Below the pieces are notes generated by a model that was given only the letters and a program-made list of their open reading frames with translations, did not search any database and was not told the origin of the DNA. Positions 24,169-32,225 of a stretch of DNA of 36,440 bases are shown here, one piece after another. How positions within the stretch are numbered: the stretch's first letter is position 1; each line of letters begins with the position of its first letter. Source of the stretch: Lentisphaerota bacterium (lineage in GTDB: Bacteria; Verrucomicrobiota; Kiritimatiellia; JAAZAB01); NCBI GenBank assembly GCA_016188985.1, contig JACPGM010000114.1, forward strand, positions 1 through 36,440. Reading direction: 5' to 3'. The translations under genes and the position numbers were made by a program.

Positions 24169-25302
24169 TCACTGCCAAGCGCGAAAAACGCTTTTAATTG
24201 CCTCGAGATAGGCCATGCCATTCACGGTATCGGGCTCCAGATAACTGCCTTCCGTCCATTCGTTCCAGGCGTTGATGGTGACGATCTTCCAGGGCTGGTC
24301 GCCATAATGCCGGCAAATGGTTTCAAGCGCCTCGCGAAACTGCGCGGGCGTATTGCCGCCAAGGATGTTGGTGAACGGATAGCCAACCGGCTCCCATAGA
24401 TCATCCTGCGCCGTGCGCGGGCTGGGATCCCAACCCATGGTCACGTTGGGAAAATAGGGCACAGCGAAGGTCGCGCGCGCCTTCTCCCAATAAGCCAGAT
24501 AGTTATCGCGGGCGGCAGTGTAGGGAGTATAAGGCGAGGCATTCAGTTTGACGTGGTGAACCCAGACATAGGAGGTCACGCTATCGAAAGCAAGTTCGCG
24601 GACAACGCGCGCAGGATCCGCCGGCGTGGATTCGCCCGGCAGAATGGGCCGCCCCCATGCCACGGCGTTCAGGTGGAGTCCCGGGAAGCCCGCCGCGGTC
24701 GTTTTCCGGCGGAACGCGTCCAGCGCCGCGCGGGCTTCCGGCAGCGACCCGAACGAGGCGATGAACTTGCCCAGTTCATAGATCGAGAAATATGGGCGCC
24801 CATCTATGGTGAAATAAGAAGGGTGGCAAAAGTAATCGCGCACCACGTGATCAGTGATGGCGGCGAATGTTTTGGGCGTCACCCGGCCGGGGTGGAGCAG
24901 CGGCGGCTTGGCGCCTTTTTTATGGGGATGGATCTCGATCCAGTCATGGTTGGCCCACATCAGGCAGAACTTGATACGGGCATTATTGGCGGCTTTCAAA
25001 AAACCATTCTGCAAACAGCGTTCGAGGAAAGGGCCGTCGTCATACCAATACCAATCGAAAATCCAGAAATCCACTCCGTGATCGGCGGCGGCTTCGATCT
25101 TGCGCGCCATCACCCGCGGATCGGCCTCGTCTTCAAAGCCCCAGGCGGGAATTAGCGGCTGGCGATGGCCGGAGAAACGCGGCGTCGCCCGCCGAACCAG
25201 ATCCCACTCGGTCCATCCCTTGCCGTGGCCGGCCTCGTTGCGCGGATCCACATGGTAATTCGGAAAATAATAAGCCCCGACGGCATGGGTATTCACGGGC
25301 AT
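24169..25302 (-). CDS. GH99-like / WbsX-type glycan-active protein
   Basis: The 377-residue protein matches the WbsX/GH99-like family: GAYYFPNYHVDPRNE near the N-terminus, DFWIFDWYWYDDGPFLE (about 90-106), KFCLMWANHDW, and the C-terminal signature TINAWNEWTEGSYLEPD. Members occur in O-antigen loci and glycan-degradation clusters; the GH99 relatives are endo-alpha-mannosidases. ATG 25302 is chosen, because the frame above it (MTPMPPMPP) is translated spacer repeat. No export signal is seen. The stop overlaps the GTG of the following sulfatase. The sulfatase, GH16 and SGNH neighbours suggest sulfated-polysaccharide breakdown, although the substrate is not known. Confidence 0.85.
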   Translation of the reverse strand: MPVNTHAVGAYYFPNYHVDPRNEAGHGKGWTEWDLVRRATPRFSGHRQPLIPAWGFEDEADPRVMARKIEAAADHGVDFWIFDWYWYDDGPFLERCLQNGFLKAANNARIKFCLMWANHDWIEIHPHKKGAKPPLLHPGRVTPKTFAAITDHVVRDYFCHPSYFTIDGRPYFSIYELGKFIASFGSLPEARAALDAFRRKTTAAGFPGLHLNAVAWGRPILPGESTPADPARVVRELAFDSVTSYVWVHHVKLNASPYTPYTAARDNYLAYWEKARATFAVPYFPNVTMGWDPSPRTAQDDLWEPVGYPFTNILGGNTPAQFREALETICRHYGDQPWKIVTINAWNEWTEGSYLEPDTVNGMAYLEAIKSVFRAWQ

Positions 25303-25337
25303 ATAGCGCTCACAGGGGGGCATCGGGGGCATCGGGG

Positions 25338-25469
25338 TCAAGTCTCAATTTTCATCAAATCAGCCCGAAGCTCAGTATATCTTTCTTTCCATCTACGCTC
25401 GGACTCAATCCGCCGCTCCATCCGCCGGATCGCCTCACTCGCCGCGCCATAATCCAACCCGCCAAACTC
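25338..25469 (-). pseudogene. C-terminal remnant of a REP-associated (IS200-like) transposase
   Basis: Read on the minus strand, 43 codons plus a TGA give EFGGLDYGAASEAIRRM followed by ERRIESERRWKERYTELR and ADLMKIET. This looks like the helical C-terminal tail of transposases of the REP-associated type, where Y-x-x-x-S-x-A-I-x-R is typical. The catalytic HUH and Tyr domain is absent. Immediately outside lie GGGGTCAAG (25334-25342) and GGGGTCAAACC (25478), which may be the element ends. The assignment is by recognition of the tail only. Confidence 0.5.
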
Positions 25470-25477
25470 GGCGGACC

Positions 25478-25504
25478 GGGGTCAAACCAAAGGATAACAG
25501 TTAA
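25478..25504. repeat. REP-transposon end motif, copy 2
   Basis: GGGGTCAAACCAAAG followed by GATAACAGTTAA. Compared with 22164-22190 it differs at two of 27 positions. It abuts the transposase remnant. Confidence 0.7.
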
Positions 25505-25604
25505 GGCTTGTAAGCTGCGATTGAGGTTTGGCGGGGTCACTCAGTCCTTCACAATAACCTATGCGGTGTCCCGCCTTCCGCGAGGGATCCTCATTCGGTT
25601 GCGG

Positions 25605-26465
25605 CTACTTGCCGACGCCGGCATCCCGCTGGGGTGCGCTCTCTTTCCACACTCTGACATAATCCACTTGGCAGACGGTTGGAAAACCGTTCGGGGAAGG
25701 TTGGGTGTGCAGGGGAGGCCTGACTCCACAGGACAGCACCACGTCGAGCGATTGATGCCAGAACTCATTTGTCCGGGAGGCCACGAGTTGGCCGTCAATA
25801 TACCATCTGATCTGCGCGTCATCCCACTTGCATCCGTAGGTATGAAACGCCTCCCGGGGGTCCCAAGGAGCCTTCCACTCCCGGTGCTCATGCAGATTCT
25901 TTCTCCCGTTCGGCAACTCCGGAGAGCGGAAGACGTGTATGTTGGTGTCCATCAGCTTGATGTTCTTGTCGTGTTGCGTGATTTCGACAAAATCGATCTC
26001 CGTCCAAATATCCTTTTCGCCGCGATACACCCAGAAGTCGGGACTGACGCCCGGGAAACGCGGGGCCGCCTTGATTCGCGCTTCGAAGTAACCGTACCTG
26101 ATTGGTGACGCTTTGCTCTTGACGATGCCGGACGTGTAGAAAAGCTTCTTCCCCTTCCGCTCGTGCTCACGATGCTGCATTCTCAGATTGAGGCATCCGT
26201 TCTCGACCCACGCGTTCTCCGGCTCCCATGACCACACGCCCCAATCCGCAACATCATTGTCCCACTTAGCGGTATCCAGCGCCTGGCCGTTGAACTCGTC
26301 GGAGAATTCCTGTTGCAGGATCCCGTTGTGATTGGCGCTTGATGCCGGTTGGGGCGGCCCAGGGTCTTGAGCGCCGCAGGCCCAGCCAACGAGGAAAGCC
26401 AGAGCCATGGTCATGCTGATTGCAGGCGCGCTGCCACAGCACATTGCGTATCTGATCCGTCTCAT
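25605..26465 (-). CDS. Secreted GH16-family glycoside hydrolase
   Basis: GH16 enzymes cleave beta-1,3/1,4 glucans or galactans (laminarin, agar, porphyran, carrageenan) with retention. The catalytic motif is EIDFVE (156-161), the beta-bulge E-x-D-x-x-E form; E156 and E161 would be nucleophile and acid/base. Other family segments are FSDEFNGQALDTAKW, GYFEARIKAAP and WYIDGQLVAS near the C-terminus. A signal peptide (hydrophobic about 17-28) ends in WACGAQ, which could be an ordinary cleavage site or a poor lipobox. ATG 26465 lies 8 bases past the stop of the SGNH gene. The overall look recalls agarase/carrageenase-type GH16, but subfamily and substrate are not settled. It is the only clearly exported enzyme in the cluster. 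Confidence 0.9.
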   Translation of the reverse strand: MRRIRYAMCCGSAPAISMTMALAFLVGWACGAQDPGPPQPASSANHNGILQQEFSDEFNGQALDTAKWDNDVADWGVWSWEPENAWVENGCLNLRMQHREHERKGKKLFYTSGIVKSKASPIRYGYFEARIKAAPRFPGVSPDFWVYRGEKDIWTEIDFVEITQHDKNIKLMDTNIHVFRSPELPNGRKNLHEHREWKAPWDPREAFHTYGCKWDDAQIRWYIDGQLVASRTNEFWHQSLDVVLSCGVRPPLHTQPSPNGFPTVCQVDYVRVWKESAPQRDAGVGK

Positions 26466-26472
26466 TTCCGTT

Positions 26473-27552
26473 TTACCCGCAGACCAAGCCCTTTAGCACT
26501 GGGGTGAATACGTCGGCAATGCGGGTGAACCCCAGGTCGGTGGCATGGATGCCATCCACCGTGCCTTCGCCATCCCGGCCCAGAAGATTATCGGCTTTCA
26601 CATAGTGTAAGCCGGGTAATCCGCGCGCGCACAGCCGCTCATAGACACCTTTCATGGCGGCGGTGCGCCCGGCGATGCGTTCCCGGATTGCGGCAACAAA
26701 ATCCTCGTTCTGGTAACGCAGACATTCAACCATCACGATCGGCGTTTGCGGATGGCTGTTGCGCAGGGTGGTTACCATATACTCGATCCGCTCGTTAACC
26801 CACTTGGAATCCATGTTAGGCAGGCAATTAATGACGTAGACCACGGGATCCAGCTCCGCCAGCAGGCGCGCTATTTCCGGCTCGGCCAGGCCATTGCCCG
26901 AAAATCCCAGGTTAATTATTGCGCGATCCAGCCGCCGGCCGATAATGGCCGGGTAGGCCATGCCGGGCCGCGCCGCGCAGCCGCCTTGGGTTATGGAGGT
27001 CCCGTAAAAGCAAATGGGTTGGTGCCGGCCTTCCGGCCGCTTGGGCGCCGGGCCGATGAACGCATCCAGAGGAATGCCGATGGCCACGCGCTCTACGCCG
27101 TTATAAAGCGGGAAATAAAGTTGATATTCATGGCGGCCGCGGTCAAGGCCGGAGACCAGGCACGCCTCGCTATCCGGAACCTTTTCGGGCCGGCCCACGC
27201 CAACCCAATGCCAGGTTTCTTGATGGCGAACATATAGGTCCAGGCCGCTCACTCCCGAGGCCGGCATGTGCGTCATAGTAAAAGATGGAAAGCGCAGCCG
27301 CCAGCGGGCATTAATGGTGGGAGCGTCAGTTATAAACCGGACGGAAAGTCCGCTGGAATGGAGACTCAAATGCCATACGTCCGCGCGCACTATTGCCTTG
27401 GCGCGCGCGGGCAAGCGGTCGAACGGCGATTCGGTGTCCGGCCAGCCCTGGCCCTCGATACAAAAGTCGCGGACATCATACCAGCGCACATCACCTTCTA
27501 CCGCCGCTTGCGCAAAGTTCGGGTCTAATTTTTCTATGGGCTTGTTGGTCAT
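26473..27552 (-). CDS. SGNH/GDSL hydrolase of the GxDLY type (probable carbohydrate esterase)
   Basis: The N-terminal beta-domain carries SGLDLYVRH (102-110), the GxDLY landmark of SGNH_hydro_N proteins. The C-terminal SGNH domain has the nucleophile block FYGTSITQGG (S186), NLGFSGNG (block II) and a VINCLPNM (block III region), with D-x-x-H in DGIHATDLG near the C-terminus. These proteins are commonly carbohydrate esterases that remove acetyl groups. Length is 359 residues. ATG 27552 has a GGAG about 13 bases upstream. No signal peptide is present. It heads the run toward GH16 with an 8-base gap, so a common transcript is likely. Confidence 0.88.
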   Translation of the reverse strand: MTNKPIEKLDPNFAQAAVEGDVRWYDVRDFCIEGQGWPDTESPFDRLPARAKAIVRADVWHLSLHSSGLSVRFITDAPTINARWRLRFPSFTMTHMPASGVSGLDLYVRHQETWHWVGVGRPEKVPDSEACLVSGLDRGRHEYQLYFPLYNGVERVAIGIPLDAFIGPAPKRPEGRHQPICFYGTSITQGGCAARPGMAYPAIIGRRLDRAIINLGFSGNGLAEPEIARLLAELDPVVYVINCLPNMDSKWVNERIEYMVTTLRNSHPQTPIVMVECLRYQNEDFVAAIRERIAGRTAAMKGVYERLCARGLPGLHYVKADNLLGRDGEGTVDGIHATDLGFTRIADVFTPVLKGLVCG

Positions 27553-27887
27553 GGCCTGATCTTTCTCCGGCTTGGTTCAAAACCCCGTGGTTTCGGGTTC
27601 CGCCGGAGGTGGATCTGCCTCAGGCATGAAACAACGCTTGCATGGATAATGGCTCGCCATCCCGCGCGGCGCGGGATAAACGCGCTTGCCACGCTCTTGG
27701 CGTGGCCACGAGTGGAGGGTGGACCTCCGTGTCCGCCGCGGCTCGTGCTTCGTAGCGAAAGCTTACTTCGCAGAGTAGCACGCTGACGGAGCATCGCCCT
27801 CCATTACGCATTCAGTCCGATACCTTGTCATGCCAAAGGCAGATCCGCCTCCGGCGGCAAATTGAACCATGCTCTTCCTCCAGACCT
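27553..27887. other. Spacer between SGNH hydrolase and ABC ATPase
   Basis: A 335-base stretch with no gene. It holds ATCCCGCGCGGCGCGGGAT (palindrome near 27659-27677), the second copy of the CCACGAGTGGAGGG block at about 27705-27746, and CCGCCGGAGG/CCTCCGGCGG pairs. These are dispersed-repeat material. Confidence 0.55.
27705..27746. repeat. Palindromic block CCACGAGTGGAGGG, copy 2
   Basis: CCACGAGTGGAGGGTGGACC followed by TCCGTGTCCGCCG; compare 22644-22680. It is another member of a widely scattered family. Confidence 0.65.
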
Positions 27888-28544
27888 TTAGTCCGCCAGC
27901 CGGCCGCGCTCCAGGCGCAGCCGGCGGTGGGCATATTGGCCAACCCGGATATCGTGAGTTACCAGCAAAACCGCGCCGCCAGAGGCCGCATAATCCTTGA
28001 GCGCCTGCAGCACCGCGGCGCCGTTCTGCTCGTCCAGGTTTCCCGTAGGCTCATCCGCCAGGAGCAGCGCGGGTTTGTTCAAAAGCGCGCGGGCCAGCGC
28101 TATGCGCTGGCGCTCGCCGGTGCTCAAGGCTTCCGGCAAATGCTCTTGCCGGTGCGCCAGGCCGAATTGCTTGATCAGTTCGGGCACGCGTTCATCGGTC
28201 AAGTGGTCTGCTACCGCCAAGTTTGCCAGACGGATATTATCGGACGCGTTCAAAAAGGGCATGAGATGAAATTGCTGGAAGACGAAACCGATCCGGCGCG
28301 CCCGGAACTGCGCGCGCCGCTCGGGACTTAGCGCATAGAAATCTTCGCCCTGCACCGTGATCTGGCCGGAGGTCGGCTTTAACAGGCCGCCGGCGGCCAG
28401 GAGCAAAGTTGTTTTGCCGCAGCCGCTTACGCCCTGGATGGCCACAAACTCGGCCGCCCTTACCGTAAGCGAAACGTCCTGCAGGGCTTCAACTTTCCCA
28501 GTTGGGCCCGCAAACACTTTGCTTAAGTGTTGGATCTTGAGCAT
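27888..28544 (-). CDS. ABC transporter ATPase, MacB/LolD type
   Basis: The 218-residue ATPase drives a type VII (MacB/LolCDE-like) transporter. It has Walker A GVSGCGKTT (38-46), Q-loop FVFQQFHLMPFL, signature LSTGERQRIALARAL, Walker B LLLADEPTGNLDEQNG and switch histidine in LLVTHD. The LADEPTGNLD form and the QQFHLMP Q-loop are typical of MacB/LolD rather than nutrient importers. The start is 4 bases downstream of the permease stop, so they are one operon with the surface protein at 29871-31160. The exported substrate is unknown; lipoprotein release or export of a surface component is plausible. Confidence 0.93.
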   Translation of the reverse strand: MLKIQHLSKVFAGPTGKVEALQDVSLTVRAAEFVAIQGVSGCGKTTLLLAAGGLLKPTSGQITVQGEDFYALSPERRAQFRARRIGFVFQQFHLMPFLNASDNIRLANLAVADHLTDERVPELIKQFGLAHRQEHLPEALSTGERQRIALARALLNKPALLLADEPTGNLDEQNGAAVLQALKDYAASGGAVLLVTHDIRVGQYAHRRLRLERGRLAD

Positions 28545-28548
28545 AGGT

Positions 28549-29838
28549 TCACGCCTCCCGCAGAATATCCGCCGGATGCTGTTGCGCGGCCAGGAGGGCC
28601 GGGATCCAGCTGGCGGCTATGCTCAGCACCGGCGCCATCAGCAAGGAAAAGCCCAGCACCGCCGCCACGCTGCGCAGCAGATCAGCCATCGCCACGCTGC
28701 CGCCTTCCAGGGCAGTGCCAATTTGCGCGCCGGCCAGCACTCCGGCGGCTACGCCCAGTAGGCCGCCAATCAGGCCGATGACCAGAGCCTTGGCCAGAAA
28801 GATGAAAAGCACTTGGAGCGTGCCAAGCCCAAGCGCGCGCAGGATGGCGATTTCAAGGCGGCGTTCGCGCGTGTCCAGAAAGGTCAGGAGGCCAATCCAC
28901 ACCGCACAGGCCGCCATTACCAGCGGCACCAGGATGGCCGCGAAACGCTCGCGTTCGCGCTGCAATCGGATGCGGGCCTGGCGCTCCTGTTCAATGCGCG
29001 TTTTGCCGTCCGCTTCCACCTGAGCGCGGGCCTCGGAGCGCGTGAGCGCCTCGGAAGAACGTTCAATTACCTGGGTCTCCGGCAGGATACCGGCAATTTC
29101 CCGGCGGACCTGCGGCAGGGCCGGCCCTTCGCAAAAACATTCCAGCGCCAGGATGGCGTTGATCCGGCCCTTTTTGTTCAGCAAGTCCTGGGCCACGCTC
29201 AGTTCGATCCAGGCGGTAATATCGTCCTTGTTACCGCGTTCGTCATGCAGACGCTGCACCGTGAACTGGCGGCCCAGCAAGCTGACCTGATCGCCAAGCT
29301 TGAGTCCGCGGTCGCGATGGAGTTCGTAGCCCAGGACGATACCCCCCGGCGGCACCGGCTGACTCATGGACTGTTTGGGGTCTTCATGCAGCAACGGCGC
29401 TTCGCCGCGGGTTCCAATTAAAATAATTCGCCGGCCGATCTCCGGCCAGTCAATCTTCTGCTGGAGACTGGGCAGCAGATGCCGGATGGTAATTAATTTG
29501 GAACGCGCCAGCCGCGTTACGTATTCTTCCGGCATGTCCTTGGCCGCAAAATCTTCGGCATGGAAATCAGCCAGGTTCTGATCCTTGGGTAGAATTACGA
29601 CGTTAAACCCCAGGCTCAACATTGTCCGGCGAATCTGGTCGTTCAAGGCTTCCAATGTCCGGCGCAATTCCTGTTCCTTCCGCTGCAGAATGGTCTGGGT
29701 GCGCGTCTCGTGAAGTTGCAGAAGCGTGAAGGCGCCGACAAAACTGCCCACGGCCACGAGGACCGACAAGATGCCCAGGAGCAGCCGGCCGCGGCGATAG
29801 AGCATTTCCCGGAATACCAGGTGACGGAGGGTAATCAT
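28549..29838 (-). CDS. ABC transporter permease, FtsX/MacB type
   Basis: From ATG 29838 (MITLRHLVFREML) the protein has 429 residues. The frame is open to 29898, but that part is spacer overlapping the upstream gene. Topology is the FtsX plan: one N-terminal membrane helix (about 17-39), a large extracytoplasmic domain (about 45-295), and three C-terminal helices, with the typical RRLEIAILRALGLGTLQVLF coupling segment between the second and third. The big domain is rich in charged, coiled-coil-like sequence (about 255-300), similar to MacB-like permeases. No ribosome site is evident. It lies between the surface protein and its ATPase, 32 bases from the former. Confidence 0.9.
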   Translation of the reverse strand: MITLRHLVFREMLYRRGRLLLGILSVLVAVGSFVGAFTLLQLHETRTQTILQRKEQELRRTLEALNDQIRRTMLSLGFNVVILPKDQNLADFHAEDFAAKDMPEEYVTRLARSKLITIRHLLPSLQQKIDWPEIGRRIILIGTRGEAPLLHEDPKQSMSQPVPPGGIVLGYELHRDRGLKLGDQVSLLGRQFTVQRLHDERGNKDDITAWIELSVAQDLLNKKGRINAILALECFCEGPALPQVRREIAGILPETQVIERSSEALTRSEARAQVEADGKTRIEQERQARIRLQRERERFAAILVPLVMAACAVWIGLLTFLDTRERRLEIAILRALGLGTLQVLFIFLAKALVIGLIGGLLGVAAGVLAGAQIGTALEGGSVAMADLLRSVAAVLGFSLLMAPVLSIAASWIPALLAAQQHPADILREA

Positions 29839-29870
29839 GAAAAAGGCGGCGCCAGCCGCTTTTAGAAAAT

Positions 29871-31160
29871 TTATTCCCTGTTCCGGCGGAGCAGCCACAT
29901 TGAAACTGCGCTTATCACCAGCACAAACGCCACGGCGAGCGCCAACACCACTTTCGGTATTTTAGGTGCCGATGGCTCTTGCTTGCCAGCGCCGGCGTTC
30001 TGGTCGGGTAGGGGTGTTGGCGCCGACTCCGGTGGTGGAGCAGTCTCTATCTGTCCCGGCGTGCTGGTAACCGCCGCTGCGGTGGTCGTTGCCGGCTCCT
30101 CAGGAAGAACGCCGGTCAAATCCGGCAGGTATTCTGGCGCGAAAGCGGAAGGACCGGAGAAGGTCGTCCAGTCCGCGGTCATCAGCAGGTCGGTGCCGGG
30201 ATTAAGGGCCTTGACCTGGCAGGAACAGTTACCCACCAGAAAGAAGCAGGCGTCGCCGATATGCTCGCGGTTGATGCCGCGTCCGACCAGCGCGTAAAGA
30301 ACGCGGCCTTGGCCAAAAACCGGGAAGGCCATCGGCTGGCCGATGCCCTGATCCAGGTCGGCTTCGGAATGCATGAGCATGGAAATGAACACGGCTTCGG
30401 CCGGATCAGTCCGCGCTACCCGCAGAATGGAAAATGCAATGTTGACAGGCACGGTCTCCGGAAGCAGAAAAGGGGCGGCTTCGTCAGGTCCGGGATAGCC
30501 CAAGAGCGAGCTGGTATTAGTGGCGGCTGCGCTCAAATCGCCTTCGAGTTTTTTCAATTCGGTCTGCAAGCTTTCAAAGGCCTGCTGGTCCTGATCCTTA
30601 TTGCCGCTTTCTACCAGCACCCAGACGATGGAATCGCCTTTGAGAAGGCGGTGGACAATTTCGCGCCGGGCCGGCGAATCGGCCAATGTCTCTACCGTGG
30701 CGGCTTCCAAGGGGCCGGCCCAGGCCAGCGGTCCGCCCGGGGTGATTGAAGGTATGCTTGGGCCAAAAGGACCGCCCAGGTCCAAAGGAGCGGATATATC
30801 GGGATAAAGCCCTTCTGGCGCGGAAGCGCCTTGGGTGGGATACAACACCAGTACGCGCGGCAGGCCCTTCTTGATTTCGGCCTCGAACGGTTTGATGACT
30901 GGCTCGTCGGCCTGAGTGGCCAGGTCCACCGTGCGCACGTCCATGTTTGCCAAGGCCGCGCCGGCTTCCTGGGTCAGGCTGGTAAGTTTGTTTAGCAGCG
31001 CGGCGTCATTGCTCGCGAGCGCTCCCCGGTGGACAACTATGGCCAGGTATTGATCCGGCGGCCAGCGTTCGAGCGCATAGCGGAAGACCGGCACGGAACA
31101 CCCCAGGGCGCATTCGGCCGCCAGCAAAGCCAGAATGAAAATCGCTAATTTTGTCTTCAT
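29871..31160 (-). CDS. Exported, C-terminally anchored protein of unknown function (CSVPVFRYALERW type)
   Basis: The 429-residue protein has an N-terminal signal (about 4-19) followed by LGC and SVPVFRYALERWPPDQY, a motif that recurs in PVC proteins I cannot name. The Cys at 21 could be a lipid attachment site, though the -3 position (Ala) is not classic. A Pro/Thr/Ala-rich stretch (about 350-400) leads to a C-terminal membrane helix (about 402-422) with basic RRNRE tail. The body seems a mixed alpha/beta domain with LPRVLVLYPTQ and SIVWVLVESGNKDQD. ATG 31160 has GAGGAG 9 bases upstream. It starts the operon with the MacB-like permease and ATPase, so it is probably their periplasmic or surface partner. 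Function unknown. Confidence 0.75.
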   Translation of the reverse strand: MKTKLAIFILALLAAECALGCSVPVFRYALERWPPDQYLAIVVHRGALASNDAALLNKLTSLTQEAGAALANMDVRTVDLATQADEPVIKPFEAEIKKGLPRVLVLYPTQGASAPEGLYPDISAPLDLGGPFGPSIPSITPGGPLAWAGPLEAATVETLADSPARREIVHRLLKGDSIVWVLVESGNKDQDQQAFESLQTELKKLEGDLSAAATNTSSLLGYPGPDEAAPFLLPETVPVNIAFSILRVARTDPAEAVFISMLMHSEADLDQGIGQPMAFPVFGQGRVLYALVGRGINREHIGDACFFLVGNCSCQVKALNPGTDLLMTADWTTFSGPSAFAPEYLPDLTGVLPEEPATTTAAAVTSTPGQIETAPPPESAPTPLPDQNAGAGKQEPSAPKIPKVVLALAVAFVLVISAVSMWLLRRNRE

Positions 31161-31517
31161 AGTCTTCTACTCCTCTACTTATAGTTGAATCCTACTTGCA
31201 TTTATCATGGGCCGTCAAACATTTTCTATAGGGGGTATGCACTTGACTCAACCAGTACTTGGATAGGGTTTGTTCGCCCTTTTGCGTTATTGTCATTCTG
31301 AGCGTAGCGTAGCGAAGTCGAAGAATCTCCATATCAACGGGTTATACTGTGCAGAGATCCCTCGACAAGCTCGGGATGACAGCCTGCCTGTATCCCGATG
31401 CGATCGGGAAGCATTGCGGGCAGGCATGCGGGCATCCGCGCCACACCCGTCCCCCGCTGGACTTCGCAGGGCAGGCTGTGGCGCACTACAGTCGGCACCC
31501 CAATCACTGAGACTTAC
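31161..31517. other. Repeat-rich spacer between the MacB-like operon and modC
   Basis: The 357-base spacer holds no gene but contains family A and H repeats at 31291-31425 and further CGGGCATCCGCGCC-type palindromes to about 31490. A promoter for the minus-strand operon should lie near 31170-31260. Confidence 0.55.
31291..31425. repeat. Family A repeat pair plus family H unit
   Basis: TGTCATTCTGAGCGTAGCG (31291) and inverted GATCCCTCGACAAGCTCGGG leading to ATGACA (about 31357-31382), then CCTGCCTG ... GCATTGCGGGCAGGC (31383-31425). The A-plus-H order matches 8509-8630. Confidence 0.7.
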
Positions 31518-32225
31518 TCACTCATGAACTGGATTGGTTGTTTTGGGGTGTAGTGGCGGTTTGGACTTGTCCCGCTCCCAGCGGGAAGAACCGCACTGAA
31601 CCTGCCCGTTCTTCAAAACCAGGATTACATCGGCCAGCCGCTCGGCCTCCGAGAGATTGTGGGTCACATGCAGCGTGGTTACGCCGGTCCGTTTTTGCAC
31701 CGATTCCAGCAAAGCGTACATTTCCGCGCGGGTATCGTCATCCAGCGCGCTCAATGGTTCATCGAGGCAGAGGATGCTTGGCCGCGTAGCCAGTGCCCGG
31801 CCCAGGGCCACGCGCTGTGCTTCGCCGCCGCTAAGGCCCGCTGGCCGGCGTTCGAGCAGATTTTCCAGGGCAAGCAGTTGCGCGAGCTCCGCGACCCGTT
31901 CGGCAATGGCCCCTTGCGGCCAGCGGCGGATGCTGGGCGCAAAAGCTAAGTGCTCGCGCACGGTCATCGTCTGGAAAAGCGCGCGATCCTGAGGCACATA
32001 GCCGATGCAGCGCTCGGCTGGCTTGAGGCGCGTCACATCGCGCCCCATAAGCGTGATGGTCCCGGCCGCAACAGGCTTAAGGCCGCAGAGGGCTTCGAGG
32101 ATGGTGGTTTTGCCCGAGCCGGTCCGGCCCATCAGCACGGCGTATTGGCCGCTCATTACCTCGAAATTGATCCCGCTGATTTGAAATGCGCCGGAGCGCA
32201 CGGAGAGTGCTTCAACGCGGATCAT
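31518..32225 (-). CDS. modC: Molybdate ABC transporter ATPase ModC
   Basis: The 235-residue ATPase energises molybdate uptake. It carries Walker A GRTGSGKTT (33-41), Q-loop YVPQDRALF, signature LSGGEAQRVALGRAL and Walker B ILCLDEPLSALDDDTR with HVTHNLSEA. The C-terminal regulatory (TOBE/Mop) domain of longer ModC proteins is absent, as in short WtpC/ModC forms. Its ATG at 32225 overlaps the modB stop by four bases (ATGA). The last 30 residues (SSRWERDKSKPPL) are derived from a hairpin-rich 3' end and look nonconserved. It ends the TA-modA-modB-modC run on the minus strand. Confidence 0.92.
   Translation of the reverse strand: MIRVEALSVRSGAFQISGINFEVMSGQYAVLMGRTGSGKTTILEALCGLKPVAAGTITLMGRDVTRLKPAERCIGYVPQDRALFQTMTVREHLAFAPSIRRWPQGAIAERVAELAQLLALENLLERRPAGLSGGEAQRVALGRALATRPSILCLDEPLSALDDDTRAEMYALLESVQKRTGVTTLHVTHNLSEAERLADVILVLKNGQVQCGSSRWERDKSKPPLHPKTTNPVHE

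Noticed and set aside
25303-25341. N-terminal extension MTPMPPMPP of the GH99-like protein
   Set aside because: It is encoded by a GGGGGCATC tandem repeat next to transposon-end motifs; conserved sequence begins at ATG 25302.
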